NCBI RefSeq assembly: GCF_007828955.1
Contig: NZ_VIVR01000001.1
Span: 2,108,001-2,172,000 of the forward strand
Direction of reading: 5' to 3'
Origin: Kitasatospora atroaurantiaca
Lineage (GTDB): Bacteria > Actinomycetota > Actinomycetes > Streptomycetales > Streptomycetaceae
DNA length: 64,000 nt
The notes below the pieces were generated by a model. The model worked only from the letters and a program-made list of their open reading frames with translations. It was not told the DNA's origin and ran no database searches. Of this stretch, positions 34,062-42,199 are shown piece by piece (the stretch's first letter is position 1; each line of letters begins with the position of its first letter). The translations under genes and the position numbers were made by a program.

Positions 34062-35237
34062 CTAGGCGGCAGGGGCGGGCCACCCGAGGTCGGCCCGGCC
34101 GTGCCGGCGGTAGTGGTGCGGCTTGGTGCGGTCGTGGACCTGGTAGCCGAACGCGTGCTGGAGGGAGTAGCGCGGCGGTTCGTTCAGGCCCTCCACGATG
34201 ATGGCGCGATCGGTCACCTCAATGTCGCCGACGGCGCCGAGTGCACGAGCCTCGCGGGTGACGGTGGCCAAGTCCGGTGCCTGCCAGGCGTCCTTGCACA
34301 GCTTGAGTTGCGCGAGGGGGCAGATGTCGCACAGCTCGCGGATGCCGTAGTGGCCGTTGTAGTCCGCCTCTCCGTGGGCGTAGGCAACACCGCAGCTGGT
34401 CTTGCGGAAGAGCGGTCCCCAGGGCAGTTCGGCGTTCTCGGGCCGGTGGAACGCCCGGAGGATGCGCTGCTCGGACTCCTCCGGCATGATCTTGCGCCGG
34501 GCGGTGTCCTGGTAGGGCTCGGGCAGGCCGTTCTCGCGGTAGTACGCGGCGATCTCGTCGCGGAAGAACAGCCCGGTGAACACGGTGGCGTGGGCGTGCT
34601 GGGACAGCTCCAGCGCGCGTGCGATGTGGGCGTCCGAGTCGTTGAGACCGGGCACGATCGGCCGCCAGTACAGCACGGTCCGGTACGTCTTGGCGTGCTC
34701 GAACAGCGTCTTGAGGCTGGCGGCGGCGATCGCCGAGTCCACCGGCTCGATGCCGGGGTGGTCGATGCCGGAGTGGGTGACCAGCACGGTCAGCTTGATG
34801 TGGCGGTAGGAGTTGAGGACCGCGCAGTCCTCCGGTGTCACCCGCCACCTGGTGATCACCAAGACGTGGTTGGTCAGGCCCTGCTCGTCCAGGAGCCGCA
34901 GGACGTTGAAGGTGTGCGGCTTGACGACGGGCAGCATCGGGTCGGTGGCCCGGTTGAACAGCTGGATCGGCGTCTTGTGCGCCCGGAAGTAGTGGTGCCC
35001 GGTGAGGAGCTGCACGGCATCCTCGTCGCTCATGAGCGCCCGTGGCGTCTTGAGGCCGAAGTTGTCGAAGAGGTGCCGCACGCAGTAGCCGCATTCCAGC
35101 GGGCAGCCGATGATGTGGTTGAGCGACAGGCCGGACTTGCGGTACTCGATGACCTCGGCCAGCTCCGGCTTGAGCGTGGCGATCTGCTCGGTGGTCAGGA
35201 TGGGGAGCGGCCGGCGGGCCCTGATGACGGCGGTCAC
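34062..35237 (-). CDS. radical SAM enzyme, 391 aa
   Basis: HIIGCPLECGYCVRHLF near residue 40 holds the C-x3-C-x2-C motif that binds the radical SAM 4Fe-4S cluster. A C-terminal segment, ELCDICPLAQLKLCKDAW, has three further cysteines that may bind a second cluster or zinc. The barrel continues with LFNRATDPMLP and VITRWRVTPED. Enzymes of this kind make C-C or C-S bonds or open rings; the SplB-like N-terminal wording (IIGCPLECGYC) also occurs in DNA-lesion enzymes. The gene is eight bases upstream of the exonuclease gene. Substrate unknown. Confidence 0.9.
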   Translation of the reverse strand: MTAVIRARRPLPILTTEQIATLKPELAEVIEYRKSGLSLNHIIGCPLECGYCVRHLFDNFGLKTPRALMSDEDAVQLLTGHHYFRAHKTPIQLFNRATDPMLPVVKPHTFNVLRLLDEQGLTNHVLVITRWRVTPEDCAVLNSYRHIKLTVLVTHSGIDHPGIEPVDSAIAAASLKTLFEHAKTYRTVLYWRPIVPGLNDSDAHIARALELSQHAHATVFTGLFFRDEIAAYYRENGLPEPYQDTARRKIMPEESEQRILRAFHRPENAELPWGPLFRKTSCGVAYAHGEADYNGHYGIRELCDICPLAQLKLCKDAWQAPDLATVTREARALGAVGDIEVTDRAIIVEGLNEPPRYSLQHAFGYQVHDRTKPHHYRRHGRADLGWPAPAA

Positions 35238-35297
35238 GGTCTTCGGTCTCCTCTGGGTGGGGTCGTGAAGTGGTGCCAGCGCGTTGCGTGCTGTCGG

Positions 35298-35885
35298 TCA
35301 GGTCGGCTGGGAGGGCTGCGGCACGAGCGCGCGCCCGACTGCGCCCGTGTCATCGCGCGGGAACAGGCGCTCGAACTGGTCAGCGCCGAACCATGTTCCG
35401 AAGTCGCGGCACGTCGCAGCGCCGTCGTCCGAGGTGTGCACAAGGTTCTCGATCAGGCGGTGGTCTGCGCGGGCTGCCTCAAGGCTGTCCACGCCGAAGT
35501 CGGCGCGGATGGTGCCCTTGGCGGCCTGGGCCGGATCGAAGTGGCCGAGCAGGCCACGCAGCCGGGTTGGAGTATCGATTCCCTCCGGACCGCGGGCGAG
35601 TGCCACCATCACCGTCTGGCCCACATACGCGCGGCGCAGGCACGCCGGCACGTCAACGTCGAACCAATCCTGGTCCACAAGCATGTCCCAGTAGTGGACG
35701 AAGACCTGCCAGTCCTCGACGACTACGAGCTGCGTGTGGACGATCTCGGCGAACCTTCCGATGCGCTTGAGCACCGTGTCGGTCAGGTTCCGCCGCACGC
35801 AGTCGGGCTTGAGGAGGATCACGCTCCAGCGGGTCCAGTCGACGCCGTCGAGGACCTGGCCGGCCTGCGCAGGGCGCCGCTTCAC
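35298..35885 (-). CDS. nucleoside diphosphate kinase-like protein, 195 aa
   Basis: WSVILLKPDCVRRNL matches the NDK start (LxKPDxVxRxLxG). GHFDPAQAAKGTIRADFG matches TxPxxAxPGTIRxDF. The active-site histidine region is ENLVHTSDD, equivalent to NxxHxSDS. It is longer than bacterial NDK (about 140) because of a C-terminal extension (DFGTWFGADQFERLFP) and a middle insert. The GTG start overlaps the stop of the TS-like gene (GTGA) with GGAGGTGAGG just upstream. Coupling to the TS-like gene suggests that the product of one is the substrate of the other, or a later step. Confidence 0.85.
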   Translation of the reverse strand: MKRRPAQAGQVLDGVDWTRWSVILLKPDCVRRNLTDTVLKRIGRFAEIVHTQLVVVEDWQVFVHYWDMLVDQDWFDVDVPACLRRAYVGQTVMVALARGPEGIDTPTRLRGLLGHFDPAQAAKGTIRADFGVDSLEAARADHRLIENLVHTSDDGAATCRDFGTWFGADQFERLFPRDDTGAVGRALVPQPSQPT

Positions 35886-36883
35886 AGCCTCACCTCCACG
35901 GGCATGCGTCCCGGCCACCGGCGGGTGACCTGCCAGCGGAGCGCCGGGGAGAGCGCGGCGATCAGCGCCAGATCCACGGGATCGGCCGCACAGTGGACGA
36001 GCTGCCGCTGCACCTCGAACAGAAGGACCACCTGCTGCCAATACGGGGCGAGCCCCAGTACGGCAATGTCCTCGGGCGTGTACTGGATCCGGTTAAGACG
36101 CAGCGCCTCCTCGTGTTCCAGGACCTGGAGAATCTGCGGCCACCCGGTGTCCGTGGGCATCACCGGCGGGGCGAACCGCGGCAGCTCCGACCTCCGCCCA
36201 ATGCTTTCGGCGATGACCTGCTCGACGCGCGGCATGTCGGGCTCACCGATGTGCATCGACCCAACGTGGTGGGTGTAGGTGCCCAAGTCGACGCCGAGCA
36301 CGCAGGCGGTGAACTCCTGGATGAGCGTGAAGGAGAAAACGTCGGCGATCAGCCCACGGTCCGCGTCGTTGGCCCGCATATAGCAGACCATGTGCAGGCG
36401 GCCTTCGCGGAGCAGCAGATGTAGGGCGAGGAGGCACGGCACATCCGGGCTCTGCGGATCAGCCAGCTCTCCGGCGCGGAACACCGGGAGCACCGCGCGC
36501 TTAGAGTCCTTCTCTCCTTGCAGTAGCTCCACGGCTTGCTCGTAGGGCTGCTGAAAGATCCGGGCGCCGTACGCCGAGCCGTCGATGGTCACACCATCGT
36601 GGGAATCCCGGTGCCGGCGCGGTGCGTAGTAGCCGATCATGGCGAGGTCGCTGCGCCCGCCGAGATACCACAGCGCCTCAGCGAAGTGGTAGATCGGGTT
36701 GATCTTCCGCGAGTTGAGGAAGGGGGTCCGAGATCGGGGGTCCGACAGCTGGAAGCTGAGCCCCAGACTCTCCCTGCTCGTGTTGCCACGGGGGGCATTC
36801 CTGAACTCGTAGTCCTCACTGACGTGACGCAGGACCTCGATGTAGGCCCGTTCGAACGAAGGGAACATGGGTGGCGCAAGCAC
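35882..36883 (-). CDS. thymidylate synthase/(d)CMP hydroxymethylase superfamily protein
   Basis: The 333-residue protein carries the TS fold signatures in altered form: VPCLLALHLLLREGRLHMVCYMR with the putative nucleophilic Cys, then RANDADRGLIADVFSFTLIQEF, where TS has R-S-x-D-x-x-L-G-x-P-F-N. YTHHVGSMHIGEPDM takes the place of D-x-x-x-Y-x-N-H. The Asn-Asp pair and loss of LGxPFN set it apart from canonical ThyA and recall nucleotide hydroxymethylases of phage and nucleoside-antibiotic pathways. GTG start, with AAGGAGG upstream (an ATG five codons later is the alternative). As head of a seven-gene overlapping operon it may commit a pyrimidine nucleotide to the pathway. Confidence 0.8.
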   Translation of the reverse strand: MLAPPMFPSFERAYIEVLRHVSEDYEFRNAPRGNTSRESLGLSFQLSDPRSRTPFLNSRKINPIYHFAEALWYLGGRSDLAMIGYYAPRRHRDSHDGVTIDGSAYGARIFQQPYEQAVELLQGEKDSKRAVLPVFRAGELADPQSPDVPCLLALHLLLREGRLHMVCYMRANDADRGLIADVFSFTLIQEFTACVLGVDLGTYTHHVGSMHIGEPDMPRVEQVIAESIGRRSELPRFAPPVMPTDTGWPQILQVLEHEEALRLNRIQYTPEDIAVLGLAPYWQQVVLLFEVQRQLVHCAADPVDLALIAALSPALRWQVTRRWPGRMPVEVRL

Positions 36884-36934
36884 GATGCCTCCTTGGGCGT
36901 TCGAGCTGCTGGGATGGGTTGAGGTGGAAGGTGG

Positions 36935-36975
36935 GCCACCCCCGGCCGGTGTGCCTTTCACAGATCGGGGGTGGC
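36935..36975. terminator. 10-bp inverted repeat in the island's internal gap
   Basis: GCCACCCCCG and CGGGGGTGGC lie 21 bases apart in the 193-base gap between the 153-aa gene and the TS-like gene. A terminator, attenuator or operator for the biosynthetic operon would fit this position. Confidence 0.45.
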
Positions 36976-37076
36976 GTCTGGGTGAGGCCGACGGCCAGTG
37001 ACGGCCCCGCCTCAGACCCGCCAACGCGAGCGCCGAGCTTGCTGGTGAACGCATCGGGGCGGGGACATCTGATGGT

Positions 37077-37538
37077 CTACGGACCGGCCGGCGCAGCCGC
37101 GAGGCGGTTGGACAAGGTTTCCGGATTGGCATCCGTCAAAAGAAGCCGTGCAACGACCAGCCCGGCGCATGTTGCGCGAAGGTGCTGAAGCTGCACAGCC
37201 GGGAGAGCGCCGCGCAGTCGGCCCGCTGAATCCAGGAACGAGGCACATCGCGCGAGAAGCTGGCTGGCGGCAAGAGCCTCAGGACGGTGGCCGTGCCGAT
37301 CAGTCACCCTCTGCGCCATGGCATTGCACTCTCTGGCCAGCTCGCCGATGCCGGGATCCTCCTCCACCAGGGCGCCCCACCAGTCGAGTTCGGCCGCCAC
37401 GTACATCACGGCCCGCGCCCGGCAGAACCTCGGCAGGCCAGTCGTCGTGGTGGGAACGGGCCACTCGTACGCACCTGGCAGGGACTGGGCCCGTAGGCGG
37501 ACCTCGGCCGCAGCTTCGCGCCGAACTACATCGGCCAC
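37077..37538 (-). CDS. hypothetical island protein, 153 aa
   Basis: An all-helical protein: CRARAVMYVAAELDWWGALVEED, then ECNAMAQRVTDRHGHRPEAL and QHLRATCAGLVVARLLLTDANPE. There is no catalytic motif. The GTG start overlaps the upstream gene by 13 bases with GGGAG nearby. It belongs to the regulatory half of the island (with the HATPase). Function unknown. Confidence 0.62.
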   Translation of the reverse strand: MADVVRREAAAEVRLRAQSLPGAYEWPVPTTTTGLPRFCRARAVMYVAAELDWWGALVEEDPGIGELARECNAMAQRVTDRHGHRPEALAASQLLARCASFLDSAGRLRGALPAVQLQHLRATCAGLVVARLLLTDANPETLSNRLAAAPAGP

Positions 37539-38032
37539 GCTGACTCCCGTCCTGGGAGCACGGGCTCCGAACCCGTACCAGGCTGCACGGTGAACACGTA
37601 GACCGCCTGGTCGTCCGAGAAAGCCAACGAGTACGACTCCCCCCAGCGAAGCGCGTCCATCGCGATCTCCGGACCATCCTGATCAGTCAGCCAGAGGACC
37701 GGCGTGGCGGCGTGATCAGGGTCCAACTGCTCGGTGAGGTGCGTTACGCGCATCTGCATCCAGCGAACGGCCAGCCGAGCGTCAGCCATGGGCTGCGAAC
37801 CAAAGAGGGTCGGCCGACCAGCACCGTACCCGTAGGCGACCGCGTGGCACCAGAAGGCCGTCCGCGTCCGCTCTGGCGTCCGGAGTCTGGAGGAAGGAGG
37901 GCCGAGAGGCAGGCCGCCAGCGGGCGCACTCGCTGGCGGCTTGCTCGCTGGCCGACCTGGAGGTCGGGTTCCGGGCCGCGCCCGCCGACGCCCACCTCCC
38001 AGACCCAGCGCCTTCCTCACTAAGCCCTTCAC
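37526..38032 (-). CDS. hypothetical island protein, 168 aa
   Basis: The N-terminal 60 residues are an Arg/Gly/Pro-rich low-complexity stretch (MKGLVRKALGLGGGRRRARPG onward). The C-terminal domain has FWCHAVAYGYGAGRPTLF and VLWLTDQDGPEIAMDALRWGESYSLAF. The GTG overlaps the HATPase stop (GTGA). Its pairing with an ATP-binding anti-sigma-type protein suggests a partner or output role, but I do not recognise it. Confidence 0.62.
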   Translation of the reverse strand: MKGLVRKALGLGGGRRRARPGTRPPGRPASKPPASAPAGGLPLGPPSSRLRTPERTRTAFWCHAVAYGYGAGRPTLFGSQPMADARLAVRWMQMRVTHLTEQLDPDHAATPVLWLTDQDGPEIAMDALRWGESYSLAFSDDQAVYVFTVQPGTGSEPVLPGRESAWPM

Positions 38033-38472
38033 GCGGCCACCTCCGGCCTGCCGCTGCCCGCGGGCAGCAGCACCCTCGCCCACACCGTCTTGCGTCCCTT
38101 CGTCGTAGCCACGTCCATGTCGTCCGCCAGGCTCCGGACCAGTAGCAGGCCCCGGCCGTTCTCACCTCGCACGACGAGGTGCCTGGGAGGCAGCAGGTCC
38201 GGGCGCGGGTCGCTCACTTCGAGGCGGCAATCACCGTCGACCTCCTGTAGCCGAACCTGGACATCACCCCCCGGCTCGCTGGCGTGTTCGATCGCGTTCG
38301 TCACTAGCTCCGAGCAGATGATCAGCAGGTCATCTGCTCTGGAGCCCTGAAGTCCCCAATCGGCCAGCCGGGCCATCACCTGACGACGAGCAAGTCCGAC
38401 AGAGGCCGGCCACGCGGTAAACGTCATCTCCCAGACCCGAAGACACTGCCGCCTCTGTCTCACGGCCACCAT
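38029..38472 (-). CDS. HATPase_c anti-sigma-factor-like ATP-binding protein, 147 aa
   Basis: The GHKL boxes are visible: N-box SELVTNAIEHASEP, G1-like LEVSDPRPDLLPPR and G2 GENGRGLLLVRSLADDMDV. The length and lack of other domains match RsbW/SpoIIAB-like proteins that are abundant in Streptomyces as regulators. GGGAG precedes the chosen ATG (MVAVRQRR); an upstream ATG five codons earlier has no binding site. It diverges from the XRE-TPR regulator, and the two flank the island's control region. Confidence 0.82.
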   Translation of the reverse strand: MVAVRQRRQCLRVWEMTFTAWPASVGLARRQVMARLADWGLQGSRADDLLIICSELVTNAIEHASEPGGDVQVRLQEVDGDCRLEVSDPRPDLLPPRHLVVRGENGRGLLLVRSLADDMDVATTKGRKTVWARVLLPAGSGRPEVAA

Positions 38473-38699
38473 GCGCGTCGCTCCCATCGTCAGGAGCGGC
38501 GTGGCGCGCCCCGGCTGGTTCGCTTGCAGGGCCTAAGGGTTGCGGACCGGTGACGGCCGGGCGAGGACACGAAGCGGCCACTCAGCGGCCATTCAGTGGC
38601 CCAACGGCCCCCTGACGATGACGTTCCCACCGTGAACTGGCCACTTCCCGTCACGATCCCTCTACCGTGGGAGATCTCACGAGCCATCAGGGGGTCACG
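38473..38699. promoter_or_regulatory. divergent control region of the cargo island
   Basis: This 227-base gap lies between the leftward HATPase gene and the rightward XRE-TPR regulator and must hold promoters for both arms of the island. The near-repeat GGCCACTCAGCGGCCATTCAGTGGCC (about 38576-38601) is a candidate operator because it has two similar half-elements. No family A or B phage element is found here, so the island is probably controlled separately from the phage. Confidence 0.5.
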
Positions 38700-40010
38700 A
38701 TGAGAGCGCCCGGTAACGAGCACCTGTATGCGGCACGGGTGTCCCGGGGATGGTTTTCCCAAGAGAAGGCCGCAGAAGGCATCAGCCTGGCAGGTCAGGA
38801 CGCACTCAAGGACGAGAGCTTCACGGTCGGTGTCCGGACTTACCGGCGGTGGGAGACCCCCACACCCCCGTGGCCTCGCCCCGACTACGCCACGGCGCTA
38901 CGCGCCGCATTCAACCGCGGGCCAGAGCACCTGGGCTTCGTGCTTCCAGGAGGTTCCAGCGCCGAGCCGAGTGGACCAACACTCGACTCAGAAGTCATGA
39001 TCCCGCCTGTGAACCGTCGCGAAGCACTCGCCGCCGGCGCCGCCGCTCTCGGCCTGCCCTGGCTGTCCTCCACCAACTCCGCTCCGACCGGCCACCAAGA
39101 ATTACGGATCGGCCACGAGGAGATCAACGACCTCCGCGCCACAGCACTCGACCTCGACGCCATCGACCAGCGGTTCGGCGGCGATCGGCTGTGGCGGTCT
39201 GCCCGCTCGCACCTTTCGTGGGTTCACCACCTGATAGACCAAGGCTCATACACCGATGCGGTCGGACAGGAGCTCCAGGGTCTCGCTGGCGAACTGACAA
39301 CGTCTCTGGGCTGGTTCTGCTACGACGCGAACCAGCAGGCCGAGGCACGGGTCTACTTCTCCGAAGCCCTCAACACCGCGATGCTCGCAGGCAACGCGAC
39401 CCTTGCCACTCGGACGCTCTCGAACATGGCCAGACAAAGCGTCGACCTGGGCAAGCCACGTGAGGCCGTGCGATTCGCTCAGATCGCGCAGGGTCACGCC
39501 GCCGAGTGGCAGGCCCCGGCCCGGGTGTCAGCACTGCTGGCCATCCGCGAGGCCCAGGGCTACGCGCACATGGGCAACGAGGTGGCTTGCTCAACCGCCA
39601 TCAAGCGTGCCTGGAAGCACTTCGGCCGAGGCACCAGTGATCGCGACCCGGACTGGGTGGGTTTCCTCAACGAAGCCGAGCTGACGTGCCTTGAGGGAAT
39701 GTGCCGCCTGGACCTCGGGCAGCACAAACGGTCGGTACGCCTGCTCGAACGATCTTCCGCGCTCCAGGACATTGAGCACTCGCGGAACCGGGGCATGTGC
39801 CTGGCACGCCTGTCCTACGCAGCCGTGCAGGACCGGGATCTCGATCGGACAGTGGCAGCTGCTCAGGAGTCACTGCGCCTCATCCAGGGAGGCATGACTT
39901 CGACCAGGAACAGGCAACAACTCGTACTCGTCCGGGACAGCCTCGCCCCGTTCCACAAGAGCCCCGAGGTGCGGCACACCGCAGAACTTCTCACCGCGAA
40001 CATCGCCTGA
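38700..40010 (+). CDS. XRE-family regulator with C-terminal TPR-like domain
   Basis: The 436-residue protein starts MRAPGNEHLYAARVSRGWFSQ. Residues 1-70 resemble the HTH-like N-terminal of Streptomyces regulators that begin with ARxxRGWSQExxA and RTYRRWE. NRREALAAGAAALGLPWL near residue 105 is a Tat-like hydrophobic stretch often present as a linker in this family. The C-terminal 300 residues are TPR-type helical repeats (e.g. YDANQQAEARVYFSEALNTAMLAGN). AGGGGGTCACG precedes the ATG. The family often controls neighbouring accessory gene clusters, so it is the likely activator of this island. Confidence 0.82.
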   Translation: MRAPGNEHLYAARVSRGWFSQEKAAEGISLAGQDALKDESFTVGVRTYRRWETPTPPWPRPDYATALRAAFNRGPEHLGFVLPGGSSAEPSGPTLDSEVMIPPVNRREALAAGAAALGLPWLSSTNSAPTGHQELRIGHEEINDLRATALDLDAIDQRFGGDRLWRSARSHLSWVHHLIDQGSYTDAVGQELQGLAGELTTSLGWFCYDANQQAEARVYFSEALNTAMLAGNATLATRTLSNMARQSVDLGKPREAVRFAQIAQGHAAEWQAPARVSALLAIREAQGYAHMGNEVACSTAIKRAWKHFGRGTSDRDPDWVGFLNEAELTCLEGMCRLDLGQHKRSVRLLERSSALQDIEHSRNRGMCLARLSYAAVQDRDLDRTVAAAQESLRLIQGGMTSTRNRQQLVLVRDSLAPFHKSPEVRHTAELLTANIA

Positions 40011-40032
40011 CTCATGCGAAGGAGAGTTACCC

Positions 40033-40593
40033 GTGACCGATCTTGAACTGCACCACTACCGGGGTACCGCAGCTAAGGAGGTGCTCGATGAGCTCGTGGC
40101 GGTCTACACCGTGGTCTACGACGTTCCCCCATACATCGGCGACCCGTTCTTCTCCGTCGAGTCCTTCGCCGAGCGCCTCCAGGGCGCGCTGGAGATGAAC
40201 GGCTTCGAGACCGTCACCGCTCGGCTGGCCGGTGAGATGGTGGGCCTCGTGCACGGGGTCACCCTTCCCGCCGACCGGGCGTGGTGGACCAGCCTCGGCG
40301 AGGCCAGGCCGGCGGAGGTCCTCGCAGCGGCCGAGGCCGACCAGGTCTTCTGGCTCCGGGAGCTCATGGTCCTCCCCAAGTACACCGGCCAGGGGATCGG
40401 CCGACAGCTGCATGACGAGGTGGTCGCCGGCCGCGAAGAACCGTGGACTGCACTGACGTGCATCTTCGACAACGAGCCTGCCCGGAGTGCCTACCCCAGG
40501 TGGGGCTACGAGGTGATCGGCGGGCGCATCAAGCACGCTCCTGAATCCCCGGAGTACGACGCCATGATCCTGCGACCTACTCCGAGTCGATAG
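40033..40593 (+). CDS. GNAT N-acetyltransferase, 186 aa
   Basis: LRELMVLPKYTGQGIGRQLHDEV contains the acetyl-CoA-binding Q/RxxGxG/A motif (GQGIGRQLHDE), preceded by the beta-4 strand. LTCIFDNEPARSAYPRWGYEVIGG is the beta-7/alpha-4 region with the typical YxRxGF-like end. The GTG start has GGAGAG upstream and follows the regulator by 22 bases. The 3' end overlaps the convergent minor head gene by 17 bases, so the island was inserted or trimmed right at the phage gene's end. The substrate is unknown. Confidence 0.85.
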   Translation: MTDLELHHYRGTAAKEVLDELVAVYTVVYDVPPYIGDPFFSVESFAERLQGALEMNGFETVTARLAGEMVGLVHGVTLPADRAWWTSLGEARPAEVLAAAEADQVFWLRELMVLPKYTGQGIGRQLHDEVVAGREEPWTALTCIFDNEPARSAYPRWGYEVIGGRIKHAPESPEYDAMILRPTPSR

Positions 40594-41392
40594 CAGGCCT
40601 CGGCCCGAATGCCCGGCGGCACCGCGGATGAGAGATCGGCCACTCGGCCGCCTCGTCCACGGTGCGCAGCGTCCGGGCCGCCTTATCCGGGTCGGTGTGG
40701 GACGTCCAGCCGCAATCGGGCCCGTCGAAGACCTCGACGTACTTGACGCCGCTCTCCCGCGCCTGGTTGAGAGTGCCCGCGTTGTAGGCCACCGCGCTTT
40801 TCGCAAGCGTGGCGGCCTCGGCCCAAGCCCGGACCGGCACCCTGGCACCGTTGCGGTAGATGACGTACTCGAGGTGGCTGCTGGCGGCCAGCCGGTCGGC
40901 GAGCGCGCGGGCGGCCTGCCTCGCGGTCACGTTCCCGGCCGCGAGAAGGGGGACCTCGCGTCGGGCGGCCGCGCGGGCAGCACGGTATAAGGCATCGGCC
41001 ATCCGCCCAGTCTCCTGGCTTCGACGCAGGAAGTCGCCGTAGGAGTCGGCGGCCAGTGCCTGAAGGGCGTCACGGTGGATCAGTGTCCAGACAAAGCGGC
41101 TACCGGAGACTGAGGCAGCCGCCGTCGCGCCCTGCTCGTACAGGTGCGGCAGCTGGCGGCCGACGAACTGCACCGCTTCGTCGTCCACAGCCCTGTGGAA
41201 AGCCTCGATCGCCTGTTTGAACTCCTCCAGAGTTGCCAGGACGTGAGGCGTCCGCCAGTTGTCGGCGAAGGCGGCGATCACAGCGGCTTGGCGGGCGCTG
41301 AGGCGCTGCCAGGCGTCCTCCAGGACCGCGGCGACTCGGCGGGCCACCTGGTCAGCCTCGCCGGGCACCAGAGGCGGCCAGTCGTAGGGCAC
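40577..41392 (-). CDS. minor head protein (MuF-like C-terminal motif), 271 aa
   Basis: The C-terminal VEVFDGPDCGWTSHTDPDKA, then EWPISHPRCRRAFGPRP, matches the Cys/His pattern of SPP1 gp7/Mu F-type minor head proteins. The N-terminal 200 residues are helical. GTG start. It lies just downstream of the capsid block and just before the island. In related phages it often follows the portal gene, so the order here is rearranged. Confidence 0.75.
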   Translation of the reverse strand: MPYDWPPLVPGEADQVARRVAAVLEDAWQRLSARQAAVIAAFADNWRTPHVLATLEEFKQAIEAFHRAVDDEAVQFVGRQLPHLYEQGATAAASVSGSRFVWTLIHRDALQALAADSYGDFLRRSQETGRMADALYRAARAAARREVPLLAAGNVTARQAARALADRLAASSHLEYVIYRNGARVPVRAWAEAATLAKSAVAYNAGTLNQARESGVKYVEVFDGPDCGWTSHTDPDKAARTLRTVDEAAEWPISHPRCRRAFGPRPAIDSE

Positions 41393-41398
41393 GGCCGC

Positions 41399-41722
41399 CT
41401 ACCGAACGCGGCGAGTCGGCACAAGGGCGGCGACGGCCAGGTGCGGCGCTGTGTCACCGTTCACCGCATCGTCCGGGCCGGGGTTGGCCTGAATGCCGGC
41501 AAGCTGCCTCTCCAGGCCGGTCAGGTTGCCGGTCTGGTCCATGGTGACCACACCGTCAACCACCAGGCGCAGCGGCTCGGCGAGCAGCCTCGCGCGGCGC
41601 TCGGACAGCACCTCCAGGGCGACAGCGCGGGCGCTGCGCAGGCGCTCGTACCGGCCACTGAGTTCGGTCAGGTCGGTGGGGCCGAGCTGGGCGAGCAGCC
41701 AGGCCCGAACGGTGTCGTCCAC
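41399..41722 (-). CDS. hypothetical head protein, 107 aa
   Basis: MDDTVRAWLLAQLGPTDLTELSGRYERLRSARAV and a beta segment (ARLLAEPLRLVVDGVVTMDQ) are visible. GGAGACACCC precedes the GTG start. It sits between the minor head gene and small capsid-region genes, as head-completion proteins do. No family recognised. Confidence 0.65.
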   Translation of the reverse strand: MDDTVRAWLLAQLGPTDLTELSGRYERLRSARAVALEVLSERRARLLAEPLRLVVDGVVTMDQTGNLTGLERQLAGIQANPGPDDAVNGDTAPHLAVAALVPTRRVR

Positions 41723-41787
41723 GGGTGTCTCCTGTCGGGTGTGTCTGAAGCCCGGCACCGCAGGGTGCCGGGCCTCGTTGATTCGGG

Positions 41788-42000
41788 CTACTCGGGGTCG
41801 ACCCACCGGATAGTGGTGGCTCCGCCGTGCCCGTGGATGGACTCGGCCATTTCCAGGGACGGCCACACGACCGTGGACGGCCGGTCGCCGAGCCACTGCA
41901 CCACGGCGGTTCCGGCGCTGAAGAGCACGCCCTCGGCTACCAGCCCGGTGCCGGAGACACCGGATACGTCGACCGCTCGGTCCAGGACGAACCTACGCAT
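41788..42000 (-). CDS. conserved small phage protein, 70 aa
   Basis: MRRFVLDRAVDVSGVSGTGLVAEGVLF, then VVQWLGDRPSTVVW and ESIHGHGGATTIRWVDPE, is a pattern conserved in small head-region proteins of actinophages. Function is unknown. It overlaps the end of the 68-aa gene by eight bases. Confidence 0.72.
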   Translation of the reverse strand: MRRFVLDRAVDVSGVSGTGLVAEGVLFSAGTAVVQWLGDRPSTVVWPSLEMAESIHGHGGATTIRWVDPE

Positions 42001-42199
42001 CGGCGGCAGGCTCCTCATCCGCAGTGCCCGTGCTCTCCCCCTGCTCCTGCTCCCCCAGCGCGCCGCCAGGTTCCCAGGCGTCGGGGTGGGTGATCAGTGC
42101 GGCCACCTTGGGCTCGGGTTCATCTCCTGGCTGGAGGGTGATCCGCTCGTGGGTGACCGGGTGGTCGAGGTGGACCGCGGCGGCCAGGCGGGCGCCCAT
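41993..42199 (-). CDS. small head-region protein, 68 aa
   Basis: The ATG overlaps the major capsid stop (TGATG). MGARLAAAVHLDHPVTHERITLQPGDEPEPKVA is followed by an acidic tail (EQEQGESTGTADEEPAADA). The DNA-binding or connector role of such small proteins after the capsid gene is unproven. Confidence 0.65.
   Translation of the reverse strand: MGARLAAAVHLDHPVTHERITLQPGDEPEPKVAALITHPDAWEPGGALGEQEQGESTGTADEEPAADA

Noticed and set aside
36935-36975. Riboswitch upstream of the TS-like gene
   Set aside because: Only a simple inverted repeat is visible; no conserved core of a known riboswitch class could be recognised.
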